DNA from: Aliiruegeria lutimaris
Lineage (GTDB): Bacteria > Pseudomonadota > Alphaproteobacteria > Rhodobacterales > Rhodobacteraceae
Direction of reading: 5' to 3'
Assembly (NCBI RefSeq): GCF_900099935.1
Contig: NZ_FNEK01000007.1
Span: 50,237 to 114,236, forward strand
DNA: 64,000 nucleotides
The position numbers and the translations under genes were made by a program. Below are positions 56,130 through 63,691 of this stretch, one piece after another. Numbering within the stretch: the first letter of the stretch is position 1; each line of letters starts with the position of its first letter. The notes below the pieces were generated by a model, which worked only from the letters and a program-made list of their open reading frames with translations, had not been told where the DNA came from and searched no databases.

Positions 56130-56708
56130 TCAATTCCCTGTTTTCGGGTCGATCCAACCGATGTTTCCGTCGTCACGCCGGTAGACCACGTTGACGGCGC
56201 TCGTTCCTTCCGGGCGGAAAATCAGAACCGGTGCGCCGGCGAGCTCCATCTGCATGACGGCCTCACCCACGGACAAGCTGGGGATCTGTGTCTCCATCTC
56301 CGCAATGATCATCGGCTGAAGCGTCTCGGGTTCCTGTTCCTCAACGCCCGCGTCAGATCCGGCGAGGATATACGAGGCTGCGCCGAAGACTTCAACCGGC
56401 TCCTTGCGGTCTTTGTAGTGGTCCTTCAGGCGACGCTTGTAACGGCGAAGCTGTTTTTCGAGCTTCTCGCGGCAATCGTCGAAGGCGGCATAGATCTCGC
56501 TGGCGCGCCCACTCGCCTGTGCGTTCAGGCCGGTCGAAAGATGGACCGTCGTCTCGCACATGTATTCGTGGCCGCGCCGGGAAAAGATCACCTGGGAATC
56601 CGTGGGCCGATCCGAATACTTCGCCACGGCTTCGCCGAGCTCCGATTTTACATGGGTCGTGAGGGATTCCCCAATATCGATCTGGTGACCGCTGATCTGA
56701 TAGCGCAT
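56130..56708 (-). CDS. hpf: Ribosome hibernation-promoting factor, long form
   Basis: The protein has 192 residues. The N-terminal S30AE domain (about 1-100: 'YQISGHQIDIGESLTTHV' onward) is joined by a linker to a C-terminal dimerisation domain ('PVLIFRPEGTSAVNVVYRR'), giving the long HPF that forms 100S ribosomes directly. GGAGG precedes the ATG. It is co-directional with ptsN. Expression in stationary phase is expected from the family; no promoter was assigned. Confidence 0.94.
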   Translation of the reverse strand: MRYQISGHQIDIGESLTTHVKSELGEAVAKYSDRPTDSQVIFSRRGHEYMCETTVHLSTGLNAQASGRASEIYAAFDDCREKLEKQLRRYKRRLKDHYKDRKEPVEVFGAASYILAGSDAGVEEQEPETLQPMIIAEMETQIPSLSVGEAVMQMELAGAPVLIFRPEGTSAVNVVYRRDDGNIGWIDPKTGN

Positions 56709-57046
56709 CTCGCCTCCATGAGGTTGAAGTTAGGGGTTCGTCCAGCAAACGCTTTCCGAACCCGGTTGAAAAGCCGAAATTTCGTGAATGCGAAGAGAAG
56801 TGTGGAAATTGCCCGACACATTGCTCAAGCGCACCTGGCGGAGCTCGGCATGGGGCGGAATTCTGACGGTATGCTTTTGCATTTTTCCTATTTGGCGACG
56901 CTTCGCCCCGCTCTGTCAACGCCTTGCTGGCAAGGAATCGCTGCGAAGCTGTCCCCCCAAGCGGACGACGCAATGGTGCCGCCGTCCATGATCCGTGTCA
57001 AATCATACGGATAGCGTGAAAGATGTGTCCAAGGGGGCGCAGGGGC
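56709..57046. other. 338-bp gap between lptB and hpf without a gene
   Basis: No coding frame here resembles a known protein. In many proteobacteria this position holds rpoN (lptB-rpoN-hpf-ptsN), which is absent. The gap shows a small CCTTG-CTGG-CAAGG hairpin at 56922-56935 and presumably the hpf promoter. A TTGACA on the minus strand near 56914-56919 has no convincing -10 partner. Confidence 0.6.
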
Positions 57047-57811
57047 TCAGCCGATGCGGAAATTCTGACCGAGATAGACCCGGCGCACATTCTCGTCGCG
57101 CACGACGTCTTCCGCCGTGCCGCTCATCAGGACCTGCCCGTCGTGCAGGATATAGGCCCGATCCACGATCTCCAGCGTTTCACGGACATTGTGGTCGGTG
57201 ATCAGAACGCCGATCCCGCGGTTCTTCAGATCGGTCACGAGGTGACGGATGTCGCCGACCGAGATTGGGTCGACGCCAGCAAAGGGTTCATCGAGCAACA
57301 GGTATTTCGGCTTGGCAGCGAGGCAGCGGGCTATCTCGACCCGTCGGCGTTCGCCGCCCGAGAGCGACAGCGCGGAGGCGCGGCGCAGATGGTCGATGCC
57401 AAATTCCGAGAGCAGGTTTTCGAGCCGTTCCCGCCGCTTGTGACGGTCGCGCTCGGTGATCTCGAGAATCGCCATGATATTATCCTCGACCGACAGGCCG
57501 CGGAAAATCGAGACTTCCTGTGGGAGGTAGCCGATCCCGTAGCGGGCGCGGCGATACATGGGCAGGGTGGTCACATCCCGCCCGTCGATCTGCACGAGGC
57601 CGGATTCGGGCGTGAGAAGCCCGGCGATGGAATAGAAACAGGTGGTCTTTCCGGAGCCGTTCGGGCCGAGCAGGGCCACGACCTCGCCACGCTGCAATTC
57701 CAGTGTCACGTCATGGATAACAGGGCGTCGGCGATAGCTCTTGCGCAATTGGACGACTTGCAACCCGCTGGAACCGGGAGCGATCGATAAGCCGCGTCCG
57801 TCCCTGTTCAT
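57047..57811 (-). CDS. lptB: LPS export ABC transporter ATPase LptB
   Basis: The protein has 254 residues. Walker A '[11 protein letters not shown]', signature '[13 protein letters not shown]', Walker B '[13 protein letters not shown]' and the switch His in '[11 protein letters not shown]' are all present. 'GIGYLPQE' is typical of LptB. It powers LptFG extraction of lipopolysaccharide from the inner membrane; lptF and lptG are not in the window. It overlaps lptA by 4 bp and ends the rnd-kdsD-lptC-lptA-lptB operon. A short N-terminal extension precedes the ATPase fold. Confidence 0.95.
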   Translation of the reverse strand: MNRDGRGLSIAPGSSGLQVVQLRKSYRRRPVIHDVTLELQRGEVVALLGPNGSGKTTCFYSIAGLLTPESGLVQIDGRDVTTLPMYRRARYGIGYLPQEVSIFRGLSVEDNIMAILEITERDRHKRRERLENLLSEFGIDHLRRASALSLSGGERRRVEIARCLAAKPKYLLLDEPFAGVDPISVGDIRHLVTDLKNRGIGVLITDHNVRETLEIVDRAYILHDGQVLMSGTAEDVVRDENVRRVYLGQNFRIG

Positions 57812-58320
57812 TCGGTTTTTTCCGGCTCGCTTTCGGGGTTGAACAGCACCCGCACCCGGCCTTCCATCTGGCCAACACCGGTTTCGAGTTGTACGGTCAG
57901 CTTTTCGCCGGCCATCGTGTTCTCGCCCTGCGTCACCAGGACATCGCCCGTCATGACGACCACGCCAGATTCGACCGTGTAGACGGCATCGTCGCCCTCC
58001 GCGGCTTCGACCCCGTTCAGAAGGGTGACATTACCGATTGCGTGGACCCACTGGATCTCGGTGTCGCCTGCGGCGTTCTCGGCATATTCTACGTCGACCA
58101 CGTCGCCGAAGAGCTTCATCAGCCCTTGCGTGACGACAACATTTCCGGTGAATTTCGCTTTGCCTTCAGAGCGTTGAACGTCCAGCTGGTCGGCGACGAC
58201 TTCCACTGGCGCGGAGCTGTCATGTTCCGGGTTTCCAAAACCGACTTCCGTACCTTGGGCCGCGGCCGACAGGGCGACAAGGGACAGGGCAATTCCGAGC
58301 AGGGAAGTTCTCAAAGACAC
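57808..58320 (-). CDS. lptA: LPS transport periplasmic protein LptA
   Basis: The protein has 170 residues with a signal peptide (cleaved near 'LSAAAQ') and one OstA/LptA beta-jellyroll: '[19 protein letters not shown]', '[11 protein letters not shown]' and '[19 protein letters not shown]'. It forms the periplasmic bridge for lipopolysaccharide. The start codon is GTG. It overlaps lptB by 4 bp and follows lptC by 13 bp. Confidence 0.92.
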   Translation of the reverse strand: MSLRTSLLGIALSLVALSAAAQGTEVGFGNPEHDSSAPVEVVADQLDVQRSEGKAKFTGNVVVTQGLMKLFGDVVDVEYAENAAGDTEIQWVHAIGNVTLLNGVEAAEGDDAVYTVESGVVVMTGDVLVTQGENTMAGEKLTVQLETGVGQMEGRVRVLFNPESEPEKTE

Positions 58321-58333
58321 AGACCGCTACACC

Positions 58334-58954
58334 TTACTGAGTTTGCGGCGTGTATATCACTTTAACACCGTCCTTGAAAACCACGGTTACCTTCTCTTCC
58401 GTTCCTTCCGCCGTCTGTTGCGAGCTTACTTCCATTCGGCCGGCCTCGATTGTTCCCAACGGGCCTTCGCCGCGGACAGGTCCGGGGCTTTCGATATCCG
58501 TGCGATCGACCGCGGAAATCAGTTGATCGGTGAAGAGATTGTAGCCGGAAGATGTCTCGATCCGCACGTTTCCCTGAAGAATCGTGCGCGATTCCGCCGA
58601 AAATACCGTTCCTGCGTCTGACCAGATATTGATAGTTTCGCCATCCGTCTCCTGCAGGATTCCGTGAACCCCCACTGCGTCCACGACGTTGTAATCCCCG
58701 TCGCGCGGGGTCGCTTCCTTCGCGGTGACCACCACGTGCTGGCCCTCGTCGGTCACGCTGGTAAAGACAGGGTCCGCCACCGTTTGCACGCTCGCCAGTT
58801 CCTTGAGGGCAATCTTGGAATAGGGAAGCGTTCCGCGATGCTCCTTGAAGCGTGCGACGAGGAACACGGAAGACAACAATACAAGCGCAGATAGCGGCAG
58901 GATGATCTTCAACCATCCGACGATTCGCGAGTGCAGGTTATCGTGTGAAGCCAT
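58334..58954 (-). CDS. lptC: LPS export membrane protein LptC
   Basis: The protein has 206 residues. One N-terminal membrane anchor (about 14-32: 'IILPLSALVLLSSVFLVA') leads to a periplasmic LptC/OstA-like fold ('DPVFTSVTDEGQHVVVTAK'). It hands lipopolysaccharide from LptBFG to LptA. The start at 58954 lies 4 bp after the kdsD stop; the longer frame upstream is antisense-like and rejected. Sequence similarity in this family is low, so gene order carries much of the call. Confidence 0.88.
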   Translation of the reverse strand: MASHDNLHSRIVGWLKIILPLSALVLLSSVFLVARFKEHRGTLPYSKIALKELASVQTVADPVFTSVTDEGQHVVVTAKEATPRDGDYNVVDAVGVHGILQETDGETINIWSDAGTVFSAESRTILQGNVRIETSSGYNLFTDQLISAVDRTDIESPGPVRGEGPLGTIEAGRMEVSSQQTAEGTEEKVTVVFKDGVKVIYTPQTQ

Positions 58955-58958
58955 GACG

Positions 58959-59936
58959 TTACACGATCCCTGCCCGCAGGCAGTCGTGAATATGGAGAAC
59001 CCCGACGACGTCCTTCGTGGTCTCGCCCGCGACGACGAAAAGGCAGGTGATCTTGCGTGCATTCATTTCCGCGACGGCCTCTTCGGCGAGGGCCTCGGGC
59101 AGAATGACCTTTGGATTCCGGGTCATGACGGCCGCGGCGGACATGTTTAGCAAACCCTGCATATGTCGCCGAAGGTCGCCATCGGTGATAACACCATGCA
59201 GGTGCCCGCTTTCGTCGGTGACACCGACCACGCCGAAGCCCTTCTGGGTCATGACCAGCAAGGTATCCGACATGGGGGTTTCCGGCCGCACCAGTGGCAG
59301 CGCATCTCCGCCGTGCATCAGGTCGCGGACGCTGGACAATTGGGCGCCAAGGCTGCCCCCGGGATGGAAGTCGCGGAAATCCTCCGGCGTGAACTTGCGA
59401 TGCTCCATGAGCGCGATGGCGATGGCGTCGCCAAGCGCCAATGTCATCGTTGTCGATGTGGTCGGGACAATTCCGGTGGCGCAGGCTTCCGGAGCCTGCG
59501 GCAATAGCAACGCAACGTCGGAGCGGTTGAGAAGCGTGCTTCCGGCTCGGCTGGCGATGCCGATAAGCGGGATCTGGAATCGGCGGGTATAGGCGATCAT
59601 GTCCGCCAGTTCCGGCGTTTCACCGGAATTGGACAGCAGGAGCGCAACATCTCCCGCCGCCATCATGCCGAGATCCCCGTGGCTGGCCTCCGCCGGGTGG
59701 ACGAAATGGGCCGGGGTTCCGGTCGAGGCAAAAGTGGCCGCCAGCTTGCGGGCGATATGGCCCGATTTCCCCATTCCGGAGACGATCACACGCCCCCGGG
59801 CCTGCAGGATCAGATTCACGGCCTCGGCAAATCCAGGGCCAAGCGACTCGTCGAGCATGCGCAGCGCCGCGGCTTCGCGTTGGATCACGCGGTGGCCGGT
59901 CGTCAGAAGTGCGGCGTCGTCTGAGGAAACCAGCAT
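58959..59936 (-). CDS. kdsD: Arabinose-5-phosphate isomerase (KdsD/KpsF)
   Basis: The protein has 325 residues. An N-terminal SIS domain ('VIVSGMGKSGHIARKLAAT', 'LLLSNSGETPEL', 'THEGDLG'-like SHGDLGM) is followed by two CBS domains (about 205-325, 'GVVGVTDESGHLHGVITDG'). It converts ribulose-5-phosphate to arabinose-5-phosphate, the first step to Kdo, and so feeds kdsB. It lies 4 bp after rnd and 4 bp before lptC. Confidence 0.95.
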   Translation of the reverse strand: MLVSSDDAALLTTGHRVIQREAAALRMLDESLGPGFAEAVNLILQARGRVIVSGMGKSGHIARKLAATFASTGTPAHFVHPAEASHGDLGMMAAGDVALLLSNSGETPELADMIAYTRRFQIPLIGIASRAGSTLLNRSDVALLLPQAPEACATGIVPTTSTTMTLALGDAIAIALMEHRKFTPEDFRDFHPGGSLGAQLSSVRDLMHGGDALPLVRPETPMSDTLLVMTQKGFGVVGVTDESGHLHGVITDGDLRRHMQGLLNMSAAAVMTRNPKVILPEALAEEAVAEMNARKITCLFVVAGETTKDVVGVLHIHDCLRAGIV

Positions 59937-59940
59937 CGGA

Positions 59941-60552
59941 TCAATGGGCAAAGATATCGATCTCGGGCCACCCGGCCAGATCGAGTTTGGCGCGGGTCGG
60001 CAGGAAGTCGAAACAGGCCTTCGCGATGTCGCTTCGGCCTTCGCGCTCCAGCCGGCGGTCCAGCTCCTCGCGCAGGCGATGCAGGTAGAGAACGTCCGAG
60101 GCCGCGTACTCCTTCTGAGCAATCGTGAGATGCGCCGCGCCCCAGTCGCTGGACTGCTGCTGCTTCGAGATATCGATTTCGATCAGTTCCTGGCACAGGT
60201 TTCGCAGTCCGTGGCGATCCGTGTAGGTCCGCACGAGTTTCGACGCGATCTTGGTGCAGTAGACCGGCGCCGCCAGCGCGCCGAAGCTGTTATACAGCGC
60301 CGCGATGTCGAACCGGCCAAAATGGAACAGTTTCAATACTTTGGGGTTGGTCAGCATGCGTGCGAGATTCGGAGCCTCGGTCTGGCCCTTGCTGACCTGA
60401 ACGAGATGCGCGTTGCCGTCTCCTCCAGAAAGCTGCACCAGGCAAAGCCGGTCCCGATGTGGATTCAGCCCCATCGTTTCGCAGTCGATTGCGACGACGG
60501 ATCCAAGATCCAGATCGTCCGGAAGGTCGTTCTGATAGAGGTAGATGGCCAT
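59941..60552 (-). CDS. rnd: Ribonuclease D-like DEDD exonuclease
   Basis: The protein has 203 residues. The DEDD metal site is visible in 'VAIDCETMGLN' (Asp, Glu), 'LFHFGRFDIAAL' (Asp) and 'YAASDVLYLHRL' (Tyr and Asp, DEDDy type). It lacks the C-terminal HRDC domains of E. coli RNase D, so it is the short form common in alphaproteobacteria. It trims RNA 3' ends. It appears to be the first gene of the kdsD-lptCAB operon. Confidence 0.9.
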   Translation of the reverse strand: MAIYLYQNDLPDDLDLGSVVAIDCETMGLNPHRDRLCLVQLSGGDGNAHLVQVSKGQTEAPNLARMLTNPKVLKLFHFGRFDIAALYNSFGALAAPVYCTKIASKLVRTYTDRHGLRNLCQELIEIDISKQQQSSDWGAAHLTIAQKEYAASDVLYLHRLREELDRRLEREGRSDIAKACFDFLPTRAKLDLAGWPEIDIFAH

Positions 60553-60694
60553 TTCGGGGCCCTTACTATTAAGGATCTGGGCTCAAATACGGGGTCCGTC
60601 GGGTAAATTCAATGGGCGGGGTCGGACGCATGCCGGTCGTTCCTGCACGATCTTCCACGCGCGCTGAGTCACTCCGTGAAAAAATCGGGCGTGC

Positions 60695-60709
60695 TTAACA
60701 GTCGGTTAG
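60695..60709. promoter_or_regulatory. Possible CtrA box upstream of fliL
   Basis: TTAA-CAGTCGG-TTAG matches the CtrA box TTAA-N7-TTAA at seven of eight fixed bases and ends 47 bp before the fliL start. CtrA controls flagellar genes in many Rhodobacterales, so the location supports the match. Confidence 0.4.
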
Positions 60710-60756
60710 TCCTGGGCGTCGTAACCATCGAAGAGAAAGCTCAACGGAGATTCCCG

Positions 60757-61260
60757 ATGGCGGACGAATCCAAAACGCCAGCCAACGAGGCGGCGCCAAA
60801 GAAAAAAGGAATATTGCCGATCCTGATCGGGCTCGTACTTTCTATCGGGCTCGGGGCTGGCGGATTCTTCGCGGCGTATTCCGGAATGCTGAACGGCTTG
60901 CTGGGCGGCAGCCAGAACGCGGCTCACGCCGCTACGGACGCACACTCAACCGAAATCGCGGAGGTGGCATTCGTGCCCATCGAACCGATACTGATATCGC
61001 TTCCGGGCGGCGATACTCCGCGCCATCTGCGGTTCCGGGCCCATATCGAGACCATTCCTGCGCATCAAAAAGCAGTGGCCGATATCATGCCGCGGATCAT
61101 GGATGTTCTGAACGGCTATCTGCGCGCGGTTGCTACCGAAGACCTCGAGCGGCCCATGGCCCTGTTTCGCCTGCGAGCGCAGATGCTCCGGCGGATACGG
61201 CTCGTCGCGGATCAACGCGAGATTCGCGATCTCTTGGTCACAGAGTTCGTACTTAACTAG
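60757..61260 (+). CDS. fliL: Flagellar basal-body protein FliL
   Basis: The protein has 167 residues. A charged cytoplasmic N-terminus, one membrane segment (about 18-43, 'ILPILIGLVLSIGLGAGG') and a periplasmic FliL domain ('FVPIEPILISLPGG', 'HLRFRAHIET', 'IRDLLVTEFVLN') are visible. FliL surrounds the stator and supports motor torque. Start 60757 follows the family N-terminus; the upstream frame to 60676 is not needed. It is the first gene of the stator group. Confidence 0.92.
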   Translation: MADESKTPANEAAPKKKGILPILIGLVLSIGLGAGGFFAAYSGMLNGLLGGSQNAAHAATDAHSTEIAEVAFVPIEPILISLPGGDTPRHLRFRAHIETIPAHQKAVADIMPRIMDVLNGYLRAVATEDLERPMALFRLRAQMLRRIRLVADQREIRDLLVTEFVLN

Positions 61261-61269
61261 GAGAACGGG

Positions 61270-61650
61270 ATGAACCTGATTGCAGATCTTCTCCTGATTG
61301 CTGGAGCTGTCGGCGCCGCTTTCTACTGTTTCGTGCTGTCACGGCGTCTAAACCGCTTCACGAATCTCGAAGGTGGAATGGGGGGCGCCGTGGCCGTGCT
61401 GTCCGTCCAGGTCGATGAGATGACCAAGGCACTTGAGACAGCGCAGAGAACGTCAAGGGACTCGGCACAATCGCTGCGCGACTTGACCGAACGGGCCGAA
61501 GCGGCGGCATCTCGGATTGAGTTGGTCCTCGCCTCCATGCATGACCTCGAAGAGCCAGAGGGGCTTTCGCATTTACCCCGATCAAACAGGGGTGCTGTCC
61601 GCAGGAATCGCCGAGCACGCCTGGAATCCGAAAACGGTGCGCTGGAATGA
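61270..61650 (+). CDS. Unknown small membrane protein between fliL and motE
   Basis: The protein has 126 residues. One N-terminal membrane helix (about 5-22) is followed by a predicted coiled coil (about 38-92, 'LSVQVDEMTKALETAQRTS' onward) and a basic Arg-rich tail ('RSNRGAVRRNRRARLE'). No named family is recognised. Its place between fliL and motE (4-bp overlap with motE) suggests a motor-assembly role in Rhodobacterales. That role is inferred from position only. Confidence 0.75.
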   Translation: MNLIADLLLIAGAVGAAFYCFVLSRRLNRFTNLEGGMGGAVAVLSVQVDEMTKALETAQRTSRDSAQSLRDLTERAEAAASRIELVLASMHDLEEPEGLSHLPRSNRGAVRRNRRARLESENGALE

Positions 61651-62261
61651 AAAGAAAAGACCGTCGCAAAACGCGCTCCGGACGCGGCGCGCTGGTTACG
61701 ATCGGGGCACTTTTCCTGATCTCCGGCATGATCCGGCTCGCCGATGGGACAGGCGCGGCCATTGCCAGCGAAGTCGAAGCCCTTTCGGCTTCCAGTAGCG
61801 CCCCTTCCATAGACTTGGCCGACGCGAATGACACGCCCGAATGTGTGACCAACGAAGGCGTCAATCAAGTCACCGCGCGCCTGCGAGAGCGCCGAGCGCA
61901 GCTTGACGAAAGAGAAGAAAAGATCGCGCGACGCATGGCAGAGCTTGAGGAGGCAGAAATGTCCCTGCAGACCAATCTCGAAACGGTAAAAGCCGCCGAG
62001 GAAGCGCTCAGGGCCACGATCTCCCTCGCTGACGGGGCTGCCGACCGTGACATCGAGACCCTGATTGCAGTTTACGAAAAGATGAAGCCGAGGGACGTAT
62101 CGGTCGTGTTCGAAGCGATGGACCCAAGTTTCGCGGCCGGATTCCTGGCTAGGATGCGTCCCGAGTCAGCCGCATCCGTGATGGCCGGCCTGTCGGCTCA
62201 AAAGGCCTATACGGTCAGCATTCTGCTCGCCGGGCGCAACATGGATGTTCCCCAGAATTGA
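61647..62261 (+). CDS. MotE-like motility chaperone
   Basis: The protein has 204 residues. After a basic N-terminus and a membrane or signal segment (about 14-32) comes a coiled coil ('LRERRAQLDEREEKIARRM'), then an MgtE-N-like domain ('YEKMKPRDVSVVFEAMDPS', 'FLARMRPESAASVMAGLSA'). This layout matches MotE, which protects periplasmic MotC in rhizobia; in Rhodobacterales the partner may differ. It overlaps the preceding unknown gene by 4 bp and precedes motA by 76 bp. Confidence 0.82.
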   Translation: MKRKDRRKTRSGRGALVTIGALFLISGMIRLADGTGAAIASEVEALSASSSAPSIDLADANDTPECVTNEGVNQVTARLRERRAQLDEREEKIARRMAELEEAEMSLQTNLETVKAAEEALRATISLADGAADRDIETLIAVYEKMKPRDVSVVFEAMDPSFAAGFLARMRPESAASVMAGLSAQKAYTVSILLAGRNMDVPQN

Positions 62262-62337
62262 AATCGCGAATCTCGGCGACATTGCCAACTGAAAAGGCAA
62301 ATGCCGCCGTGGAGAGCCCCGAAGTCGGAGAGATCGC

Positions 62338-63210
62338 ATGGTCGGAATTATAGGCGTCATCGTGATTTTTGTGATGGTGTTTGGAGGTTATATTGCCGCC
62401 GGCGGCAAAATGGCGATCATCCTTAAATCGCTGCCTTACGAAATGACAATGATCGGAGGGGCGGCCGTGGGTGCCTTTGTAATATCCAACGACGTCCATG
62501 CGATCAAAAAAACTCTTAAAGATATCAGAAAGGTTTTTAAGGGACCACAATGGAAACCGGAAGATTACCGAGATCTACTGTGCCTCTTATTCGAGCTCAT
62601 TCGATTGGCGCGCCAAAACCCTGTAGGTCTGGAAGAGCACATTGAAAATCCTTCCGAATCCTCGATATTTGAAAACTATCCGCGTATCTTGTCGGATACC
62701 GAGGCAATTGACCTGATATGTAATACATTGAGATCGGCGTCCATGAACTATGACGATCCACACCAGGTCGAAGAAGTTCTCGAAAAAAGAATGGACTCGA
62801 ACCAGGAATCGGCGCTCCATTCGAGCCACGCATTGCAGACAATGGCGGATGGGTTGCCTGCGCTCGGAATTGTGGCCGCAGTGCTTGGCGTCATCAAAAC
62901 AATGGGGTCGATCGATCAACCGCCGGAGATCTTGGGAAAGCTCATCGGGGGAGCGCTTGTTGGCACGTTTCTCGGTGTGTTTCTCGCCTACGGTTTGGTC
63001 GGACCCTTCGCTACAAAGGTCAAAGACGTGACAATGGAAGATAGTCACTTCTATAGGTTGATCAGAGAAGTGCTGGTTGCCAACCTCCATAGTCACGCAA
63101 CTAATATCTGTATAGAAGTAGGCCGGCAAAACACCCCGAGCCATATACGACCAAGCTTCTCAGAACTTGAAGAAGCACTAAAAAATACAAAGCAACGTGA
63201 AGCGGCATGA
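62338..63210 (+). CDS. motA: Flagellar motor stator protein MotA
   Basis: The protein has 290 residues. Four membrane segments are visible. The cytoplasmic loop has 'LEEHIENPSESSIFENYPRI', the alphaproteobacterial MotA signature, and the prolines of 'ADGLPALGIVAAVLGVI' and 'YGLVGPFATK' match the two torque-linked prolines. With MotB it forms the proton or sodium channel of the motor; motB is not in the window. The gene is AT-rich compared with all genes before it (24 G/C of 60 bases at 62641-62700 by hand count) and uses codons such as aaa, ata and aat that are rare elsewhere here. Confidence 0.93.
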   Translation: MVGIIGVIVIFVMVFGGYIAAGGKMAIILKSLPYEMTMIGGAAVGAFVISNDVHAIKKTLKDIRKVFKGPQWKPEDYRDLLCLLFELIRLARQNPVGLEEHIENPSESSIFENYPRILSDTEAIDLICNTLRSASMNYDDPHQVEEVLEKRMDSNQESALHSSHALQTMADGLPALGIVAAVLGVIKTMGSIDQPPEILGKLIGGALVGTFLGVFLAYGLVGPFATKVKDVTMEDSHFYRLIREVLVANLHSHATNICIEVGRQNTPSHIRPSFSELEEALKNTKQREAA

Positions 63211-63691
63211 ATCGAGTACTTTTCTCTCTGTTTCTTTTCTGGGCTGCTTCCGCGTGCGCCGCTGAAAACGTTATTGTATACTCCGGGGAACATGAGGCAT
63301 TTACACGAGTCGTTCTCTCCTTCAAAGGGGACGTCAGTTGGAAAAAAGAGAGACCGAGGACGGATACGAATTAACGTTCAATCGAAAGAATCTCGAAGTC
63401 AACACCAGTGCGGTATTTGACAAGATTCCCAGAAAAAGACTTCAAGAAATACGGTTTTACCCGGATAGATCGAAGCTAAACTTGGTTGTGGGTCCCAAGG
63501 TGGATCTAGGGGAGTTTCTCTTAGTTGATCGAACATTGGTACTGGACTTCAAAGACAGCGTCTTGGAGCATGTCTCGGAAGCATCCGAAAATTCAGATAG
63601 TCCGGCGGAAACATTTCCGCTCGGTCGACCAGATTTGATCGATCCAGTATTATCGTTTCGTTTTGGGGAACCTAGTCACCTGGAACTGTAG
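63207..63691 (+). pseudogene. Broken gene after motA: frame change and IS630 insertion
   Basis: An ATG at 63207, overlapping the motA stop by 4 bp, starts a secreted protein: a signal peptide, then 'VIVYSGEHEAFTRVVLSF'. The frame stops at 63371. The continuation 'RETEDGYELTFNRKNLEV...IPRKRL' is in the -1 frame after a run of six A (63342-63347) and ends at 63691, already inside the IS. Relatives I recall after motA in Rhodobacterales are long periplasmic TPR proteins with the same start, so this copy is truncated. Whether the frame change is real, programmed or a sequencing error is open. Confidence 0.75.

Noticed and set aside
56885..56935. Promoter with TTGACA before hpf on the minus strand
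   Set aside because: The -10 would have to be at poor spacing and sequence, so I did not list it as a feature.
63339..63350. Programmed -1 frameshift of the dnaX kind
   Set aside because: The zero-frame codons are TGG AAA AAA GAG, so slipping would place the P-site on GAA. The A-AAA-AAG heptamer is not in the required phase, and no stimulatory hairpin is seen. Mutation or an error in the A6 run is simpler.
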